64,000 nucleotides of DNA from Vibrio proteolyticus NBRC 13287 (GCF_000467125.1 NZ_BATJ01000002.1:186001-250000), one strand, 5' to 3'. Shown: positions 36,806 to 48,892, counted from the first letter of the stretch. Numbers and translations: made by a program. The notes: generated by a model not told the origin, from the sequence alone.

Positions 36806-37624
36806 TCAAAAGGTATTGGGGATAAGGCTTGAGCGATAATTGCCCTGTCTGATGGCATCTTCAACCTCGTTGGCCAGCATATCCAGACGAGTGTAAGTCG
36901 CCTGGTCGAACCCGTACAACAGTTGCAGTTCTGACTGAGAGGCCACGTTGATATCAAACCGCTCGGCGACCCGAGTCCAGATATAAGCCTTCTCTTTCTG
37001 ATTGAGCTTGTAGTAAGTACTGGCCAGCGATTTGAAAATTTCGGTGTTGACATCATCGGCACCGGATAACTCCAGTGAGTGATTGAGCAAGGTAACGGTT
37101 TTGGCGCTGTCGCGGCTGGTATAAAACGTCGCTAACGCGTACTGCAGATGGGCGGTTTCCAGTTCTGGTGAACCTTCCAACTGAAGAAACTGACGGCGTG
37201 CATTATTGTCACCAATCTGACTCCATAGGAAGTAGAGTGTTTCCGGTTCGGTGGAGTCACTCAGTTCCTGTACGATGCGTTCCTGTTCTTCACCGGAGTG
37301 CACGAGAGCTTCAAAACGCTTGCGCTTGAGAGCGCTCTGATCGATGGGCTGGATTTGTGCCGCCAGTTCAAGACAGCGGCGGTACTCCGTGACCATCTGG
37401 TATTCGGTGATTTTGTGGCTTTCCGTCGGATCTTTGAGGACGTCAAAACGGTGCCAAATCAGGTTAGTTCTGGGCACCCGGCACTGGCCGTCATCCACAT
37501 TCAGCTGTTCACATCGCAGCGCCGGGTAATCGTTACACAGCTGCTCCGTGTTTTTTCTGCTGTCAAAGCACCCGGTCAAGCCGGCACTTATCAGGGTAAT
37601 AGAGACAATTCGATGAAGGTTCAT
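36806..37624 (-). CDS. DUF2989-family lipoprotein
   Basis: 272-aa predicted lipoprotein with a signal sequence and lipobox AGLTGC (C19). The mature part is helical and repeat-like (e.g. LETAHLQYALATFYTSRDSA, then VNTEIFKSLASTYYKLNQKE), suggesting TPR-type helices. The length and pattern fit the DUF2989 family known from Vibrionaceae. The function is unknown. ATG 37624 has gaagg upstream, and an ATG 18 nt earlier has none. It is a single-gene unit between msrB and yeaC. Confidence 0.75.
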   Translation of the reverse strand: MNLHRIVSITLISAGLTGCFDSRKNTEQLCNDYPALRCEQLNVDDGQCRVPRTNLIWHRFDVLKDPTESHKITEYQMVTEYRRCLELAAQIQPIDQSALKRKRFEALVHSGEEQERIVQELSDSTEPETLYFLWSQIGDNNARRQFLQLEGSPELETAHLQYALATFYTSRDSAKTVTLLNHSLELSGADDVNTEIFKSLASTYYKLNQKEKAYIWTRVAERFDINVASQSELQLLYGFDQATYTRLDMLANEVEDAIRQGNYRSSLIPNTF

Positions 37625-37725
37625 ATTTTTGCTTGTGATCAAATACGCTTATTTGCTCGTGCTACCTTGACTGACAAAGCCGAGACGTTATTTTCTGTGC
37701 AAGAATGATGATTTAAGGATACACC

Positions 37726-38010
37726 ATGGACGCAGAACAGTTAATTAATGCCATCACACCTGAGGTTTATGAGCGGCTAACCTATGCGGTGGAGACAGGT
37801 AAGTGGCCTGAAGGTACACCACTTTCACAAGAGCAGCGAGACTCTTGTATGCAAGCTGTGATGTTGTATCAATCAAAACACAACACGGCAGCAGACCACA
37901 TGTCTATTGCGGCCGGTGGAGAGATAAAATTTAAGTCAAAAGCAGAGCTAAAAAAAGAGTTTCAGCCGGGGCAAAGCGATATTGTCCGGGTGAACCCCAA
38001 CGAAAACTGA
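37726..38010 (+). CDS. yeaC: YeaC-family (DUF1315) protein
   Basis: 94-aa cytoplasmic protein. It contains the conserved MTPEVYERL-like start (here AITPEVYERLTYAVETGKWP), the LSQEQRDSCMQAVMLYQSKHN core and the KSKAELKKEF motif, matching E. coli YeaC. No function is established. ATG 37726 has aaggat upstream. In E. coli yeaC is also close to msrA/gapA and ansA, so this is conserved neighbourhood. Confidence 0.88.
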   Translation: MDAEQLINAITPEVYERLTYAVETGKWPEGTPLSQEQRDSCMQAVMLYQSKHNTAADHMSIAAGGEIKFKSKAELKKEFQPGQSDIVRVNPNEN

Positions 38011-38020
38011 GTGTAACTAA

Positions 38021-38048
38021 AAAGCCCCTGCATTCCTGCAGGGGCTTT
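38021..38048. terminator. Bidirectional terminator between yeaC and ansA
   Basis: 12-bp perfect stem aaagcccctgca (38021-38032) with partner 38037-38048, loop ttcc, T- and A-runs on either side. Confidence 0.9.
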
Positions 38049-38069
38049 GTTATCGGACGCGGGAAGCCG

Positions 38070-39083
38070 TTATAAGCTCATTTCACCGCGCAGGACTTGC
38101 TGCATTTTGGCTTTTACTTCCTCATAGCCGAGGTTCTGGCTTAGCAGGTAATGCAGTTTAGCCAGAGCAGCTTCCGGAGTCATATCAAAGCCGCTGATCA
38201 CGCCGGCATCCGCCAAAGCACAACCAGTAGCATACCCCCCCATGTTCACTTTTCCTGCCAGACACTGAGTCAGATTCACCACGATCACACCTCGTTCTGA
38301 AGCCTCTTGCAGATGGCTGAGTAGCTCCGGATTTTGCGGCGCGTTGCCCACACCAAAGGTCAGCAGAATCATGGCATTAACTGGCTGGAGCAGTGTGTTG
38401 CGGATCACTTCATGTGAAATGCCCGGGTACATAGTAATCACACCGATAGGTTGAGGCGTAATGTTATGTACTTTGAATTCACCGACAGGCTGAGCGCCAA
38501 CGGTGACGTTGCTGCTGATCTGAATATTGATCCCTGCTTCCAATAGTGGCGGCAGGTTTGGAGATGTAAAGGCATTGAAACCGTCTGCGTGCGATTTAGT
38601 GCTGCGGTTGCCGCGCATCAGCTGGTTGTTGAAAAACAGCGTCACTTCATTGATCGGGTAATTGGCCGCAATGTGCAGTGCGTTCAACAAATTGGCCTGG
38701 CCGTCAGATCGCAGCTCGGCCAGAGGAATTTGTGAACCCGTCACGATGACCGGTTTGCCCAGATTCTCCAACATGAATGACAGTGCGGATGCGGTGTACG
38801 CCATCGTGTCGGTACCGTGCAGAATGACAAACCCGTCGTATTTATCGTAGTTATCCCGGATATCATCCGCGATTTGTTGCCAGTCAGCCGGAGTCATATC
38901 CGAAGAATCGATCAGTGGCTCGTATTCGTGAATGGTGTATTCCGGCATTTCCGGACGGTGGAATTCCGGCATGCTGGCCAGCTGTTTTTCCATAAAGCCA
39001 GCGACGGGCACGTAACCGTGATCCGACTTTTGCATGCCGATGGTGCCGCCGGTGTAGGCGATGTATATGTGTTTTCTTGCCAT
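38070..39083 (-). CDS. ansA: Cytoplasmic L-asparaginase 1
   Basis: 337-aa enzyme that hydrolyses asparagine to aspartate and ammonia. It lacks a signal peptide, as does AnsA. The first catalytic threonine is T14 in AYTGGTIGMQ; the second is in VILHGTDTMAYTASAL. The AELRSDGQANLLNALHIA segment is also typical. It is downstream of sppA on the same strand but separated by a terminator, in an order resembling E. coli sppA-ansA. Confidence 0.95.
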   Translation of the reverse strand: MARKHIYIAYTGGTIGMQKSDHGYVPVAGFMEKQLASMPEFHRPEMPEYTIHEYEPLIDSSDMTPADWQQIADDIRDNYDKYDGFVILHGTDTMAYTASALSFMLENLGKPVIVTGSQIPLAELRSDGQANLLNALHIAANYPINEVTLFFNNQLMRGNRSTKSHADGFNAFTSPNLPPLLEAGINIQISSNVTVGAQPVGEFKVHNITPQPIGVITMYPGISHEVIRNTLLQPVNAMILLTFGVGNAPQNPELLSHLQEASERGVIVVNLTQCLAGKVNMGGYATGCALADAGVISGFDMTPEAALAKLHYLLSQNLGYEEVKAKMQQVLRGEMSL

Positions 39084-39143
39084 TGCTAGAAACCATAATT
39101 GTAGGGGGAACAGAGCGGGCGATTATAACTAATAATTGGTTAA

Positions 39144-39175
39144 GAAAAAGGGGCATCTCGCACAGAGATGCCCCT
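39144..39175 (-). terminator. Terminator after sppA
   Basis: On the minus strand aggggcatctc (39165-39175) pairs with gagatgcccct (39149-39159), 5-nt loop, followed by a run of T. It is 26 nt past the sppA stop codon. Confidence 0.88.
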
Positions 39176-39200
39176 AATCGTACCAGTGCTTGCGTGGTCT

Positions 39201-41051
39201 TTACTGGACGTCGCAGTTCAGGCAGAACGCATACTGACCTTTTGGATCATTGAAGCTGCTCAGCAAGTTCGCATCCTGGGTAATCTGACGGGCGACCGGT
39301 GCCAGAGAGGCCGGCAGTACCGAGCTGATATCCAGACCAAGATGCACTTTGGCCTGACCAACCAGATCCTGCAGGAACTGCTGTGCCGGAGAGAGCGGTT
39401 CTTCTACCCAGTACAGGTTGTATGATTCCATATTGGCCAGTTTGGCCGCCAGAATCACCGCATCGTCGAAGTCACCCATTTGATCAACCAGGCCACGCTG
39501 CATGGCATCCTGACCAGTCCACACACGCCCTTGAGCAATCTCATCCACTTGATCAACGCTCATCCCGCGGTGTTTGCCCACCAGACTGATGAAACGTTGG
39601 TAACCGTGTTCAATGCCCAGTTGCAGAGCTTGTGACGCGCCGTCATTCAAACCGGTTGTGAGGCCAACACCAGAGAAGGGTGAGGTACCAACACCGTCGG
39701 TGTACACCCCGAGCTTGTTCAGGCCTTTCTCAAACGTGGTGATCACGCTGAAAATACCAATTGAGCCGGTGAGGGTGGTCGGTTGGGCGACGATCTTGTC
39801 GGCGCTCATTGAGATCCAGTAGCCACCAGAGGCTGCCACACTCGACATGGAGACCACAACAGGTTTGCCTGCGGCCTTGAGCGCGTCGATTTCATTGCGG
39901 ATCACTTCCGAAGCAAACGCACTGCCACCCGGGCTGTTTACGCGCAGCACAACGGCTTTGACTTTGTCATCATTGCGCGCCTCACGCAGCAGGGCCGCGG
40001 TGGTGTCGCCACCGACACTGCCACGAGGTTGTGAACCGTCCATGATGGCGCCGTTCGCCACAACAATGGCGATGTCGTCGTTGGCGGCGTTGAACGTTGG
40101 CTTGACGTTGGAAGCGTACTGGTAGTAATCCACGTAGTTGTAGCTGTCTTCACCATCGCTGCCAAATACATCAATCATCGCCTTGCGGGCTTGTTGGCGA
40201 GTGGCCAGCTCATCCACCAGGCCGAGTTTCTTCGACAGCGCCGCCAGGTCACCCTGAGTGGATTTCAGTTCGGTCAGGAACTCGTCCATGCTCGGAGTGA
40301 GCGTCTTAGGCTCAATCTGGCGATTCGTTGAAACGTCTTCAACGTAGGCGCCCCATAACTGACCGAGCCAGCGAGAAGCTGATTCACGCGCGGCGTCTGA
40401 CATATCATCACGAATGAAAGGTTCAATCGCGGACTTGTATGTCCCGACGCGGAAGACGTGAGTATTGACGTCCAGCTTCTCAAGCAGCGTTTTGTAGTAC
40501 AGTGTGTATGCACTGTAGCCTTTGATCATCACGGCCCCGTCCGGTGCCAAAAAGATCTTATTGGCGTAGCTGGCGAGGTAGTACTGACTCTGGTTGTAAA
40601 AATCCCCCACGGCATAGATAGGTTTACCTGACGATTTAAACTCATTCAGCGCTTTGGCAATGTAACGCAGTTTGGTCAGGTTGGTTTCAGGTAACTCACT
40701 CAGGGCCAGCACGATACCGCTGATCTTCGGATCATTTTTCGCGTGGCGAATGGTATCGACAACATCAAACAGGACGTTTTCACGTGGTAAATCCTGCCCA
40801 AACAGCGACCCGGCAAAGGAGTCCATCGGGTTGACGTAACTGCTTTGCTCCACAATTGGACCAGACAGGTTCAGAACCAGAGCGGATTCCTGAGTAATGC
40901 CCGGTGTCGGTGCTTGGGAATGTACATAGATGAAGTAAATGATGGCAAGAGAGGCGAGGAAGAAAAGGTTGCTGATGGCGAGACGGAAAAAAGTGATGAG
41001 TTTCCAAATCCCTTTAAATATCAGGCCGATAAATTTAAAAATCTTTTTCAT
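39201..41051 (-). CDS. sppA: Signal peptide peptidase SppA, 67 kDa type
   Basis: 616-aa inner-membrane serine protease that degrades cleaved signal peptides. It has one N-terminal membrane helix (about 20-45) and two tandem S49 domains. The catalytic lysine is in FRVGTYKSAIEPF (about residue 205), and the nucleophile serine is in VAASGGYWISM (about 410). The length equals the E. coli enzyme. ATG 41051 has gtgggga upstream. Confidence 0.95.
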   Translation of the reverse strand: MKKIFKFIGLIFKGIWKLITFFRLAISNLFFLASLAIIYFIYVHSQAPTPGITQESALVLNLSGPIVEQSSYVNPMDSFAGSLFGQDLPRENVLFDVVDTIRHAKNDPKISGIVLALSELPETNLTKLRYIAKALNEFKSSGKPIYAVGDFYNQSQYYLASYANKIFLAPDGAVMIKGYSAYTLYYKTLLEKLDVNTHVFRVGTYKSAIEPFIRDDMSDAARESASRWLGQLWGAYVEDVSTNRQIEPKTLTPSMDEFLTELKSTQGDLAALSKKLGLVDELATRQQARKAMIDVFGSDGEDSYNYVDYYQYASNVKPTFNAANDDIAIVVANGAIMDGSQPRGSVGGDTTAALLREARNDDKVKAVVLRVNSPGGSAFASEVIRNEIDALKAAGKPVVVSMSSVAASGGYWISMSADKIVAQPTTLTGSIGIFSVITTFEKGLNKLGVYTDGVGTSPFSGVGLTTGLNDGASQALQLGIEHGYQRFISLVGKHRGMSVDQVDEIAQGRVWTGQDAMQRGLVDQMGDFDDAVILAAKLANMESYNLYWVEEPLSPAQQFLQDLVGQAKVHLGLDISSVLPASLAPVARQITQDANLLSSFNDPKGQYAFCLNCDVQ

Positions 41052-41189
41052 CGTATCCCCACAGTGGCTACGGCCACTCGTGTTAAACGGTAAATTTAGT
41101 ATTATTAGTAGCTTACATCCTACGTTACTTATTATATGCGAACAACCGTAAGATTGATCGGTGTTACAAAAATGTAAACGCTTGTTTGA

Positions 41190-43259
<2,070 letters not shown>

Positions 43260-43280
43260 GTTGTTGGTATGCTGACCAAG

Positions 43281-43308
43281 AAAAGGCGCTCATCAGAGCG
43301 CCTTTTTT
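43281..43308. terminator. Bidirectional terminator between fadH and purU
   Basis: Stem aaaaggcgctc (43281-43291) with gagcgcctttt (43296-43306), 4-nt loop, T-runs on both strands. Confidence 0.9.
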
Positions 43309-43317
43309 CATCGTGGC

Positions 43318-44151
43318 TTACAGGATAACGGTTTTGTTGCCGTACACGAAGACATGATCGTTGATCACTTTCGTCAGTGCTTTGCTCAGCACCGTTTTCT
43401 CAACATCGCGGCCAGCCTGGGCCATGTCTGAGGCACTGAAGTTGTGATCGACCGGAATCACATCCTGCTTAATGATTGGACCTTCATCTAGATCGTTGGT
43501 CACAAAATGTGCCGTTGCACCGATGATCTTCACTCCGCGTTCGTACGCTTGTTGATACGGCTTCGCACCGATAAACGCAGGCAGGAAACTGTGGTGAATA
43601 TTGAGAATACGATGGTGATAGCGCTCCACAAAGCCTGGCGTCAGTACCCGCATGTATTTCGCCAGCACCAGATAATCGGGCTGATATTGTTCGATCACCG
43701 CCAGAACCTGTTGCTCGTGTTGCTCGCGGGTCAGGCCATCGTGTGACACGCAGTGATACGGGATATCAAACTTTTCCGTCAGACTCTGGAGTTTGTCGTA
43801 GTTGCCGACCACTGCGGCGATGTCGACATCCAGGCTACCATCGTAACTTTTCATCAGGATGTCACCAAGGCAGTGAGCTTCTTTGGTGACTAAGATCACA
43901 ATGCGTTTGCGTGATGAATCGATCAGTTTGCGCTTGGTGCCTTCAGGCAGCGCATGATCCAAATCGGCGAGGAAGGTTTGATCGTTAAAATAACCTTCCA
44001 GTTCAGTACGCATGAAAAAGTGGCCGCTGGTGTTATCCACGAACTCATTGTTATGGATGATGTTGAGTTGGTGTTTGTAACAGATGTTGGTGATTTTTGA
44101 GATCAGACCCGGGGCATCAGTGCAGTGGGTCAGCAAGGTTTTCTTTTCCAT
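43318..44151 (-). CDS. purU: Formyltetrahydrofolate deformylase
   Basis: 277-aa enzyme that releases formate from 10-formyl-THF, supplying formate for PurT and balancing one-carbon pools. The N-terminal ACT domain (about 1-85) begins MEKKTLLTHCTDAPGLISKI. The C-terminal formyltransferase-like domain contains LNIHHSFLPAFIGAKPY with the conserved His and a late Asp. ATG 44151 has ggaag 9 nt upstream; an in-frame TTG just before it is too close to that site. A weak PurR-like sequence is seen far upstream (about 44266-44281). Confidence 0.95.
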   Translation of the reverse strand: MEKKTLLTHCTDAPGLISKITNICYKHQLNIIHNNEFVDNTSGHFFMRTELEGYFNDQTFLADLDHALPEGTKRKLIDSSRKRIVILVTKEAHCLGDILMKSYDGSLDVDIAAVVGNYDKLQSLTEKFDIPYHCVSHDGLTREQHEQQVLAVIEQYQPDYLVLAKYMRVLTPGFVERYHHRILNIHHSFLPAFIGAKPYQQAYERGVKIIGATAHFVTNDLDEGPIIKQDVIPVDHNFSASDMAQAGRDVEKTVLSKALTKVINDHVFVYGNKTVIL

Positions 44152-44447
44152 TGAGTACAACTTCCATGCATATCATTGTTATTTGTGGCCGCATGACAAC
44201 GACAGTCATGCGGTGAGTTGATTTAATAAGTAATCGAATTTGGATTTGGTTTCAACAAAATATCCGTGCCAACCGTTTGCCTTGTGCCTGCGTGTGCCGG
44301 AGGCGACAACTCATACTCAGTCAACAGAGTATCATTTCGTCGGGTCGCAGTTTAGCCAGCGGCTTGGAGGCTTCGCTGATTGCAGGTCGCGCTGCCGGTG
44401 TAAAACTGCCATAATCGCTGCCAACTCGATTCACTGCACACTTTGTT

Positions 44448-46376
44448 ATGATTTCAAAAGTCTTCTCCGCCACAGGCGCACTCGGCAAAGCCATTCCGGG
44501 CTTTCAGCCCCGTCAGGCTCAGTTAGATATGGCCGAAGCCGTTGCCCAGACCATTCGTGGCGAAGGACAACTGGTCGTGGAAGCCGGAACAGGAACGGGT
44601 AAAACATTTGCCTATCTGGTCCCTGCTTTGCTGAGCGGCAAGAAGACCATCATCAGCACCGGCTCCAAGAACCTACAGGAACAGCTGTTCCATCGGGATT
44701 TGCCTCTGATGACTCAGGCGCTGGGATTTTATGGTCAGGTGTCCTTGCTAAAAGGCCGTGCCAACTATCTGTGTCTGGACCGCCTTAGCCGTCAGATGGT
44801 TGAAAGTCATACGCCGCAGTCGGATCCAACCTTGTTGTCCCAATTGGTCAAAGTGCGTGGCTGGGCGTCGGAAACCAAATCCGGCGATCTGGGGGAGTGT
44901 GAAGCGATTGCAGAAGACAGCCCGGTGATCCCAACGATCACGTCGACCAATGATAACTGCCTGGGCAAAGAGTGCCCGAGTTATCAAGATTGCTTTGTGC
45001 TCAAAGCGCGTAAGCGGGCGATGGACTCTGATGTGGTGGTGGTGAACCATCACCTGTTTCTGGCCGATTTAGCGATCAAAGAAACCGGGTTTGGTGAGTT
45101 GATTCCTGAGGCTGACGTTTTCATTTTTGATGAAGCGCATCAACTGCCCGATATTGCCAGTCAGTACTTCGGTCAATCGGTATCCAGCCGGCAAATTCAA
45201 GAGTTGGCGAAAGACATCGAAATCGGGTATCGCACCGAAGCGCGCGATATGCGTCAGTTACAGAAAGTGGGCGAGAAGCTGGTGCAGACGGCCGGTGACC
45301 TGCGAATTTTGCTGGGTGAGCCCGGATTTCGAGGCAACTGGCGTGAAGCCTTGAACTCCGCGCCGATTGTTCGTGAGTTAGAACGGTTGCAGGATGCGCT
45401 CGACTTTGCCCTCGATGTGCTCAAGTTAGCGCTTGGGCGCAGTCAACTGTTGGACACCGCCTACGAAAGAGCGACCCTGATCAAAGCGCGCATCGACCGG
45501 GTGTGTGATGTGTCGATCACCGGCTACTCTTACTGGTATGACACCACGCCGCGGCATTTCAGTCTGCACATTACTCCGTTGTCGGTCGCCGATAAATTTC
45601 ATGAGCAGATTGAACTCAAGCAAGGTGCCTGGATATTCACCTCTGCAACGTTGGCGGTGAACGATGACTTTGGTCACTTTACTTCTCGGCTTGGCTTGCA
45701 ACCGGCGCAGCAGTTTTCGCTGCCGAGTCCGTTTGACTATCAAAGTCAGGCGAGGCTGTGTGTGCCGCGTTATCTGCCGGAACCCAACAGCCCTGGGTTG
45801 GCAGACAAACTGGTGAACATGTTGGCCCCGTTGATTGAGCAAAACCGTGGGCGGTGTTTTTTCCTGTGCACCTCTCACAGTATGATGCGCGATTTGGGCG
45901 AACGTTTCCGGGAAACCTTGACTGTGCCCGTGTTGTTACAGGGGGAGACCAGTAAGCAGAAAACGTTGGCAGAGTTTATGGAACTTGGCAACGCGTTGCT
46001 GGTGGCCACGGGCGCCTTTTGGGAAGGGATTGATGTTAGAGGTGATGCGTTAAGCTGTGTTATCATCGACAAACTGCCTTTTACCGCTCCGGACGACCCG
46101 TTATTAAAGGCCCGGATTGAAGATTGCCGCCTCAAGGGTGGCGACCCGTTTGATCAGGTGCAGTTACCTGACGCGGTGATCACCCTGAAGCAGGGCGTCG
46201 GGCGGTTAATTCGTGATAAGAGAGACCAGGGCGTATTGATCATTTGCGACAATCGCCTGGTGACCAGAGACTACGGCGGGATCTTCCTGTCCAGTCTGCC
46301 ACCGATTCCGCGGACCCGCGATCTCGAAGTGGTGAAAGAGTTTCTTATCCAGATTTCAGATACCAACGAAGTATAA
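44448..46376 (+). CDS. yoaA: DinG-family ATP-dependent DNA helicase YoaA
   Basis: 642-aa XPD-type helicase of superfamily 2. Walker A is EAGTGTGKTFAYL (K52), and the DEAH box is in IFDEAHQLPD at about 228. Four cysteines (C109, C171, C176, C182) between motifs Ia and II fit an iron-sulfur cluster. Late motifs include ATGAFWEGIDVRG and the QGVGRLIRDKRD motif VI. In E. coli YoaA acts with the HolC clamp-loader subunit at stalled forks. It is 12 nt upstream of tsaB, and the pair forms an operon. Confidence 0.92.
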   Translation: MISKVFSATGALGKAIPGFQPRQAQLDMAEAVAQTIRGEGQLVVEAGTGTGKTFAYLVPALLSGKKTIISTGSKNLQEQLFHRDLPLMTQALGFYGQVSLLKGRANYLCLDRLSRQMVESHTPQSDPTLLSQLVKVRGWASETKSGDLGECEAIAEDSPVIPTITSTNDNCLGKECPSYQDCFVLKARKRAMDSDVVVVNHHLFLADLAIKETGFGELIPEADVFIFDEAHQLPDIASQYFGQSVSSRQIQELAKDIEIGYRTEARDMRQLQKVGEKLVQTAGDLRILLGEPGFRGNWREALNSAPIVRELERLQDALDFALDVLKLALGRSQLLDTAYERATLIKARIDRVCDVSITGYSYWYDTTPRHFSLHITPLSVADKFHEQIELKQGAWIFTSATLAVNDDFGHFTSRLGLQPAQQFSLPSPFDYQSQARLCVPRYLPEPNSPGLADKLVNMLAPLIEQNRGRCFFLCTSHSMMRDLGERFRETLTVPVLLQGETSKQKTLAEFMELGNALLVATGAFWEGIDVRGDALSCVIIDKLPFTAPDDPLLKARIEDCRLKGGDPFDQVQLPDAVITLKQGVGRLIRDKRDQGVLIICDNRLVTRDYGGIFLSSLPPIPRTRDLEVVKEFLIQISDTNEV

Positions 46377-46388
46377 TCAGAGACATTA

Positions 46389-47090
46389 ATGAGCACGAAA
46401 ATTCTTGCCTTGGATACTGCAACCGAAAACTGTTCAGTTGCGCTTTTAGTCGCAGACCAACTTTACGTACGCAGTGAAGTCGCCCCGCGGGATCACACCA
46501 AAAAAATCCTGCCTATGGTGGACGAAGTGCTTAAAGAAGCCGGGCTGACATTGCACGAATTGGACGCGCTGGCGTTTGGCCGTGGGCCGGGCAGTTTTAC
46601 CGGTGTGCGAATTGGCATCGGTATCGCGCAGGGGCTGGCCTTCGGAGCCGACTTACCTATGATAGGTATTTCCACGCTGGCGGCGATGGCCCAAGGGTCG
46701 TACCGGGTGCATGGCATGCAGCAGGTAGCCTGTGCGATTGATGCACGTATGAGTGAAGTCTACTGGGGACGTTTTAGCCGTCAGGCTGACGGAAGCTGGA
46801 ATGAGATGGAGCCAGAATGTGTGATTCCACCATTGATGCTGGCAGAGCAAATTCAGGCAGATGAACGTATTTGGGGCACCGCTGGCACGGGATGGGATGC
46901 ATACGTGCAAGAGCTGGCTGCGATTGAGTTGCAACGTACTCCGAGTGAAGTGTTATACCCGGATGCCCAGGATATCGCCTATCTGGCGACCTTTGAACTG
47001 GCGAAAGGCAACACGGTTGACGCAGAGCAAGCCAGTCCGGTGTATCTGCGCGACAACGTAGCCTGGAAAAAGCTTCCGGGCCGCGAATAA
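46389..47090 (+). CDS. tsaB: tRNA threonylcarbamoyladenosine biosynthesis protein TsaB
   Basis: 233-aa ASKHA-fold protein that, with TsaD and TsaE, installs t6A at position 37 of ANN-decoding tRNAs. The start [19 protein letters not shown] and the central [20 protein letters not shown] motif are diagnostic. It lies directly after yoaA, with a 12-nt gap, as in many gamma-proteobacteria. Part of an apparent operon running through slp and the hydrolase. Confidence 0.94.
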   Translation: MSTKILALDTATENCSVALLVADQLYVRSEVAPRDHTKKILPMVDEVLKEAGLTLHELDALAFGRGPGSFTGVRIGIGIAQGLAFGADLPMIGISTLAAMAQGSYRVHGMQQVACAIDARMSEVYWGRFSRQADGSWNEMEPECVIPPLMLAEQIQADERIWGTAGTGWDAYVQELAAIELQRTPSEVLYPDAQDIAYLATFELAKGNTVDAEQASPVYLRDNVAWKKLPGRE

Positions 47091-47131
47091 TTCAGTAATG
47101 AGGCCACGTTGTGGCCTCGTAAAGGATTACC

Positions 47132-47446
47132 ATGGTTTCAGTTAACGGTTTACCTCCTGCTTCCGTCCCCGGCAACCAACGGACCAATAAAGCGAAGAAA
47201 GCCGGTAAGAAAAATAACGTCAACCAGGCGCAGGGTAAAACACCGGCCGAGCAGACCAGTAAAGTTGCCGATGCCGTCTCTCACTCGATCCGCCAGGTTC
47301 AGCCGTCTGATGTTCACCAGGCGCGGTTGCAATACGATTTACCGGAAGGCAAAAGTCGGAAAGCCATGGAAGAGTACCTGAACGTTATGAATCAGGCCAA
47401 ACGTGAGGAACTTGCCAGCCTGCTTGGGGTCGATATTTATATCTAA
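47132..47446 (+). CDS. Conserved hypothetical protein, 104 aa
   Basis: Basic, low-complexity N-terminal part (Lys, Asn, Gln; residues about 1-45) followed by a more structured region: VADAVSHSIRQVQPSDVHQA and a C-terminal helix, EEYLNVMNQAKREELASLLG. It has no signal peptide and no recognisable domain. ATG 47132 has aaaggat upstream. Set between tsaB and slp; in Vibrio genomes small genes at this site are expected, but I assign no function. Confidence 0.65.
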   Translation: MVSVNGLPPASVPGNQRTNKAKKAGKKNNVNQAQGKTPAEQTSKVADAVSHSIRQVQPSDVHQARLQYDLPEGKSRKAMEEYLNVMNQAKREELASLLGVDIYI

Positions 47447-47474
47447 CTGAATGATATTTTCGGGTGCGGCTGCC

Positions 47475-48035
47475 ATGAAACTGTTTTCTCTGACCTCCAT
47501 CTTTTCTTTCTCTGCCATCCTGTTACTGGCCGGGTGCGCTTCGTTACCGGAAACCCTCAAATCTGACTCGCCTCGGTTGATTTCTGATTATCAGGCGTGG
47601 TCGGTTCAAACAACGGCCGATGGTACACCTATTCGCCTTGGCGGCGTGATCGCCGCTGTCACGAACCTCGACAATAAAACCCGTATTGAAGTGGTGAACC
47701 TGCCAATCAGTGAATCCGGCAAGCCCGATATTGATAAAGAGCCACATGGCCGTTTTGTAGGGTACATTGATGGGTTTATCGATCCGGTGACGTTTGCCAA
47801 AGGCCGGATGGTGACGTTGTTGGGGACCTCACAAGGCACTGAGCAAGAGAAAGTCGGCGATTACGACTATCGTTTTCCGGTGATGCAGATCTCAGGCTAC
47901 CACTTATGGCGTGTCGAAGAGCGAGTTGTCACCTATGATGATCCTTTCTTCTATCCGTGCATCGGCATTTACTGTCGACACCTTTATTATGATTACGGCC
48001 CGCGTGAGGGTAAGGTCATCAAAACCGTCAAATGA
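47475..48035 (+). CDS. slp: Slp-family outer-membrane lipoprotein
   Basis: 186-aa lipoprotein. The signal peptide ends in LLLAGC (C21). The mature part has the Slp pattern: IRLGGVIAAVTNLDNKTRIEV, GRFVGYIDGFIDPVTFAKGR and GYHLWRVEERV. Slp proteins are starvation- or stationary-phase-induced outer-membrane lipoproteins of unknown biochemical role. The start is ATG 47475, after tgcggctgcc; an ATG 24 nt upstream has no good ribosome site. Its stop codon overlaps the start of the hydrolase gene (ATGA). Confidence 0.87.
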   Translation: MKLFSLTSIFSFSAILLLAGCASLPETLKSDSPRLISDYQAWSVQTTADGTPIRLGGVIAAVTNLDNKTRIEVVNLPISESGKPDIDKEPHGRFVGYIDGFIDPVTFAKGRMVTLLGTSQGTEQEKVGDYDYRFPVMQISGYHLWRVEERVVTYDDPFFYPCIGIYCRHLYYDYGPREGKVIKTVK

Positions 48036-48892
48036 ATTTCAATCACACCCGCTATGCGCTGGACTCGCTGACACTGGCGGCAGTGGAGAGTGGCGATGCA
48101 CAAACGGCCGAACTGTCGGTCGTTTTTTTGCATGGCTGGCTCGACAACGCGGCCAGTTTTCAGACCGTCATGAATCATCTGTCAGCGCTCAACCCGAACC
48201 TGCACCTGTGCGCAATCGATTTACCGGGACATGGCCTGTCACAACATAAATCAGGTAGCAATTTCTACCCATTTCACGACTACATAGACGATGTTTACCA
48301 ATTTCTGGCTAAGTTATCGCCAAACAGAACCTTGTTAGTAGGACATTCACTTGGTGCTTTGATTGCGAGTTGCTATAGTGCCGCCTTTCCTGAGCAAATC
48401 AGTGGATTGGTTCAGATAGAGGGCTTAGGTCCATTGGCGGAATCGCCCGACAACAGCGTCTCCCGACTGCGTAACGGGGTACTCGGTCGCCAGCGGATTC
48501 GACGCAAGCCACTCAGGACACTGCAGAGTGTAGATGAAGCCGTTCGCCGGCGGGCCAGCGTAAATCAGATCGAGAAATCGTTGATTGCGCCGGTGGTAGA
48601 ACGGAGTTTACACCAACAGGACGGGCGTCTTTGTTGGTGTCATGATACGCACTTACAGTGTGATTCTTTGTATCGCATGTCTCCGGAGCATGCTCGTGCA
48701 ATCCAGGCTGAGGTCCTGTGTCCTCAACTGGTGATCTTAGGCGAGCAGGGGTTCCAGCACTTACGGGCAGAGTCTGCTCTAAACGCTTCTGAAAAGACCA
48801 AAATCGTGACCATATCTGGTGGTCATCATTGTCACTTACAGCAGCCTTCTAGAGTATCTGATCTAATTTTTGGCTTAGTTAACAAAATTTAA
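48032..48892 (+). CDS. Alpha/beta-fold hydrolase
   Basis: 286-aa protein with the alpha/beta hydrolase fold. It has the oxyanion motif FLHGWLDNAASF, the nucleophile S106 in LVGHSLGAL, and the probable catalytic His in SGGHHCHLQQP near residue 270. The substrate is unknown; MenH-like or esterase-like roles are possible. The first four bases overlap the slp stop (ATGA), so translation is likely coupled to slp. A long non-coding stretch follows before fadD. Confidence 0.85.
   Translation: MNFNHTRYALDSLTLAAVESGDAQTAELSVVFLHGWLDNAASFQTVMNHLSALNPNLHLCAIDLPGHGLSQHKSGSNFYPFHDYIDDVYQFLAKLSPNRTLLVGHSLGALIASCYSAAFPEQISGLVQIEGLGPLAESPDNSVSRLRNGVLGRQRIRRKPLRTLQSVDEAVRRRASVNQIEKSLIAPVVERSLHQQDGRLCWCHDTHLQCDSLYRMSPEHARAIQAEVLCPQLVILGEQGFQHLRAESALNASEKTKIVTISGGHHCHLQQPSRVSDLIFGLVNKI

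Noticed and set aside
44266..44281. PurR box upstream of purU
   Set aside because: Only about 10 of 14 defined positions match and it is over 110 nt upstream; too weak to claim.
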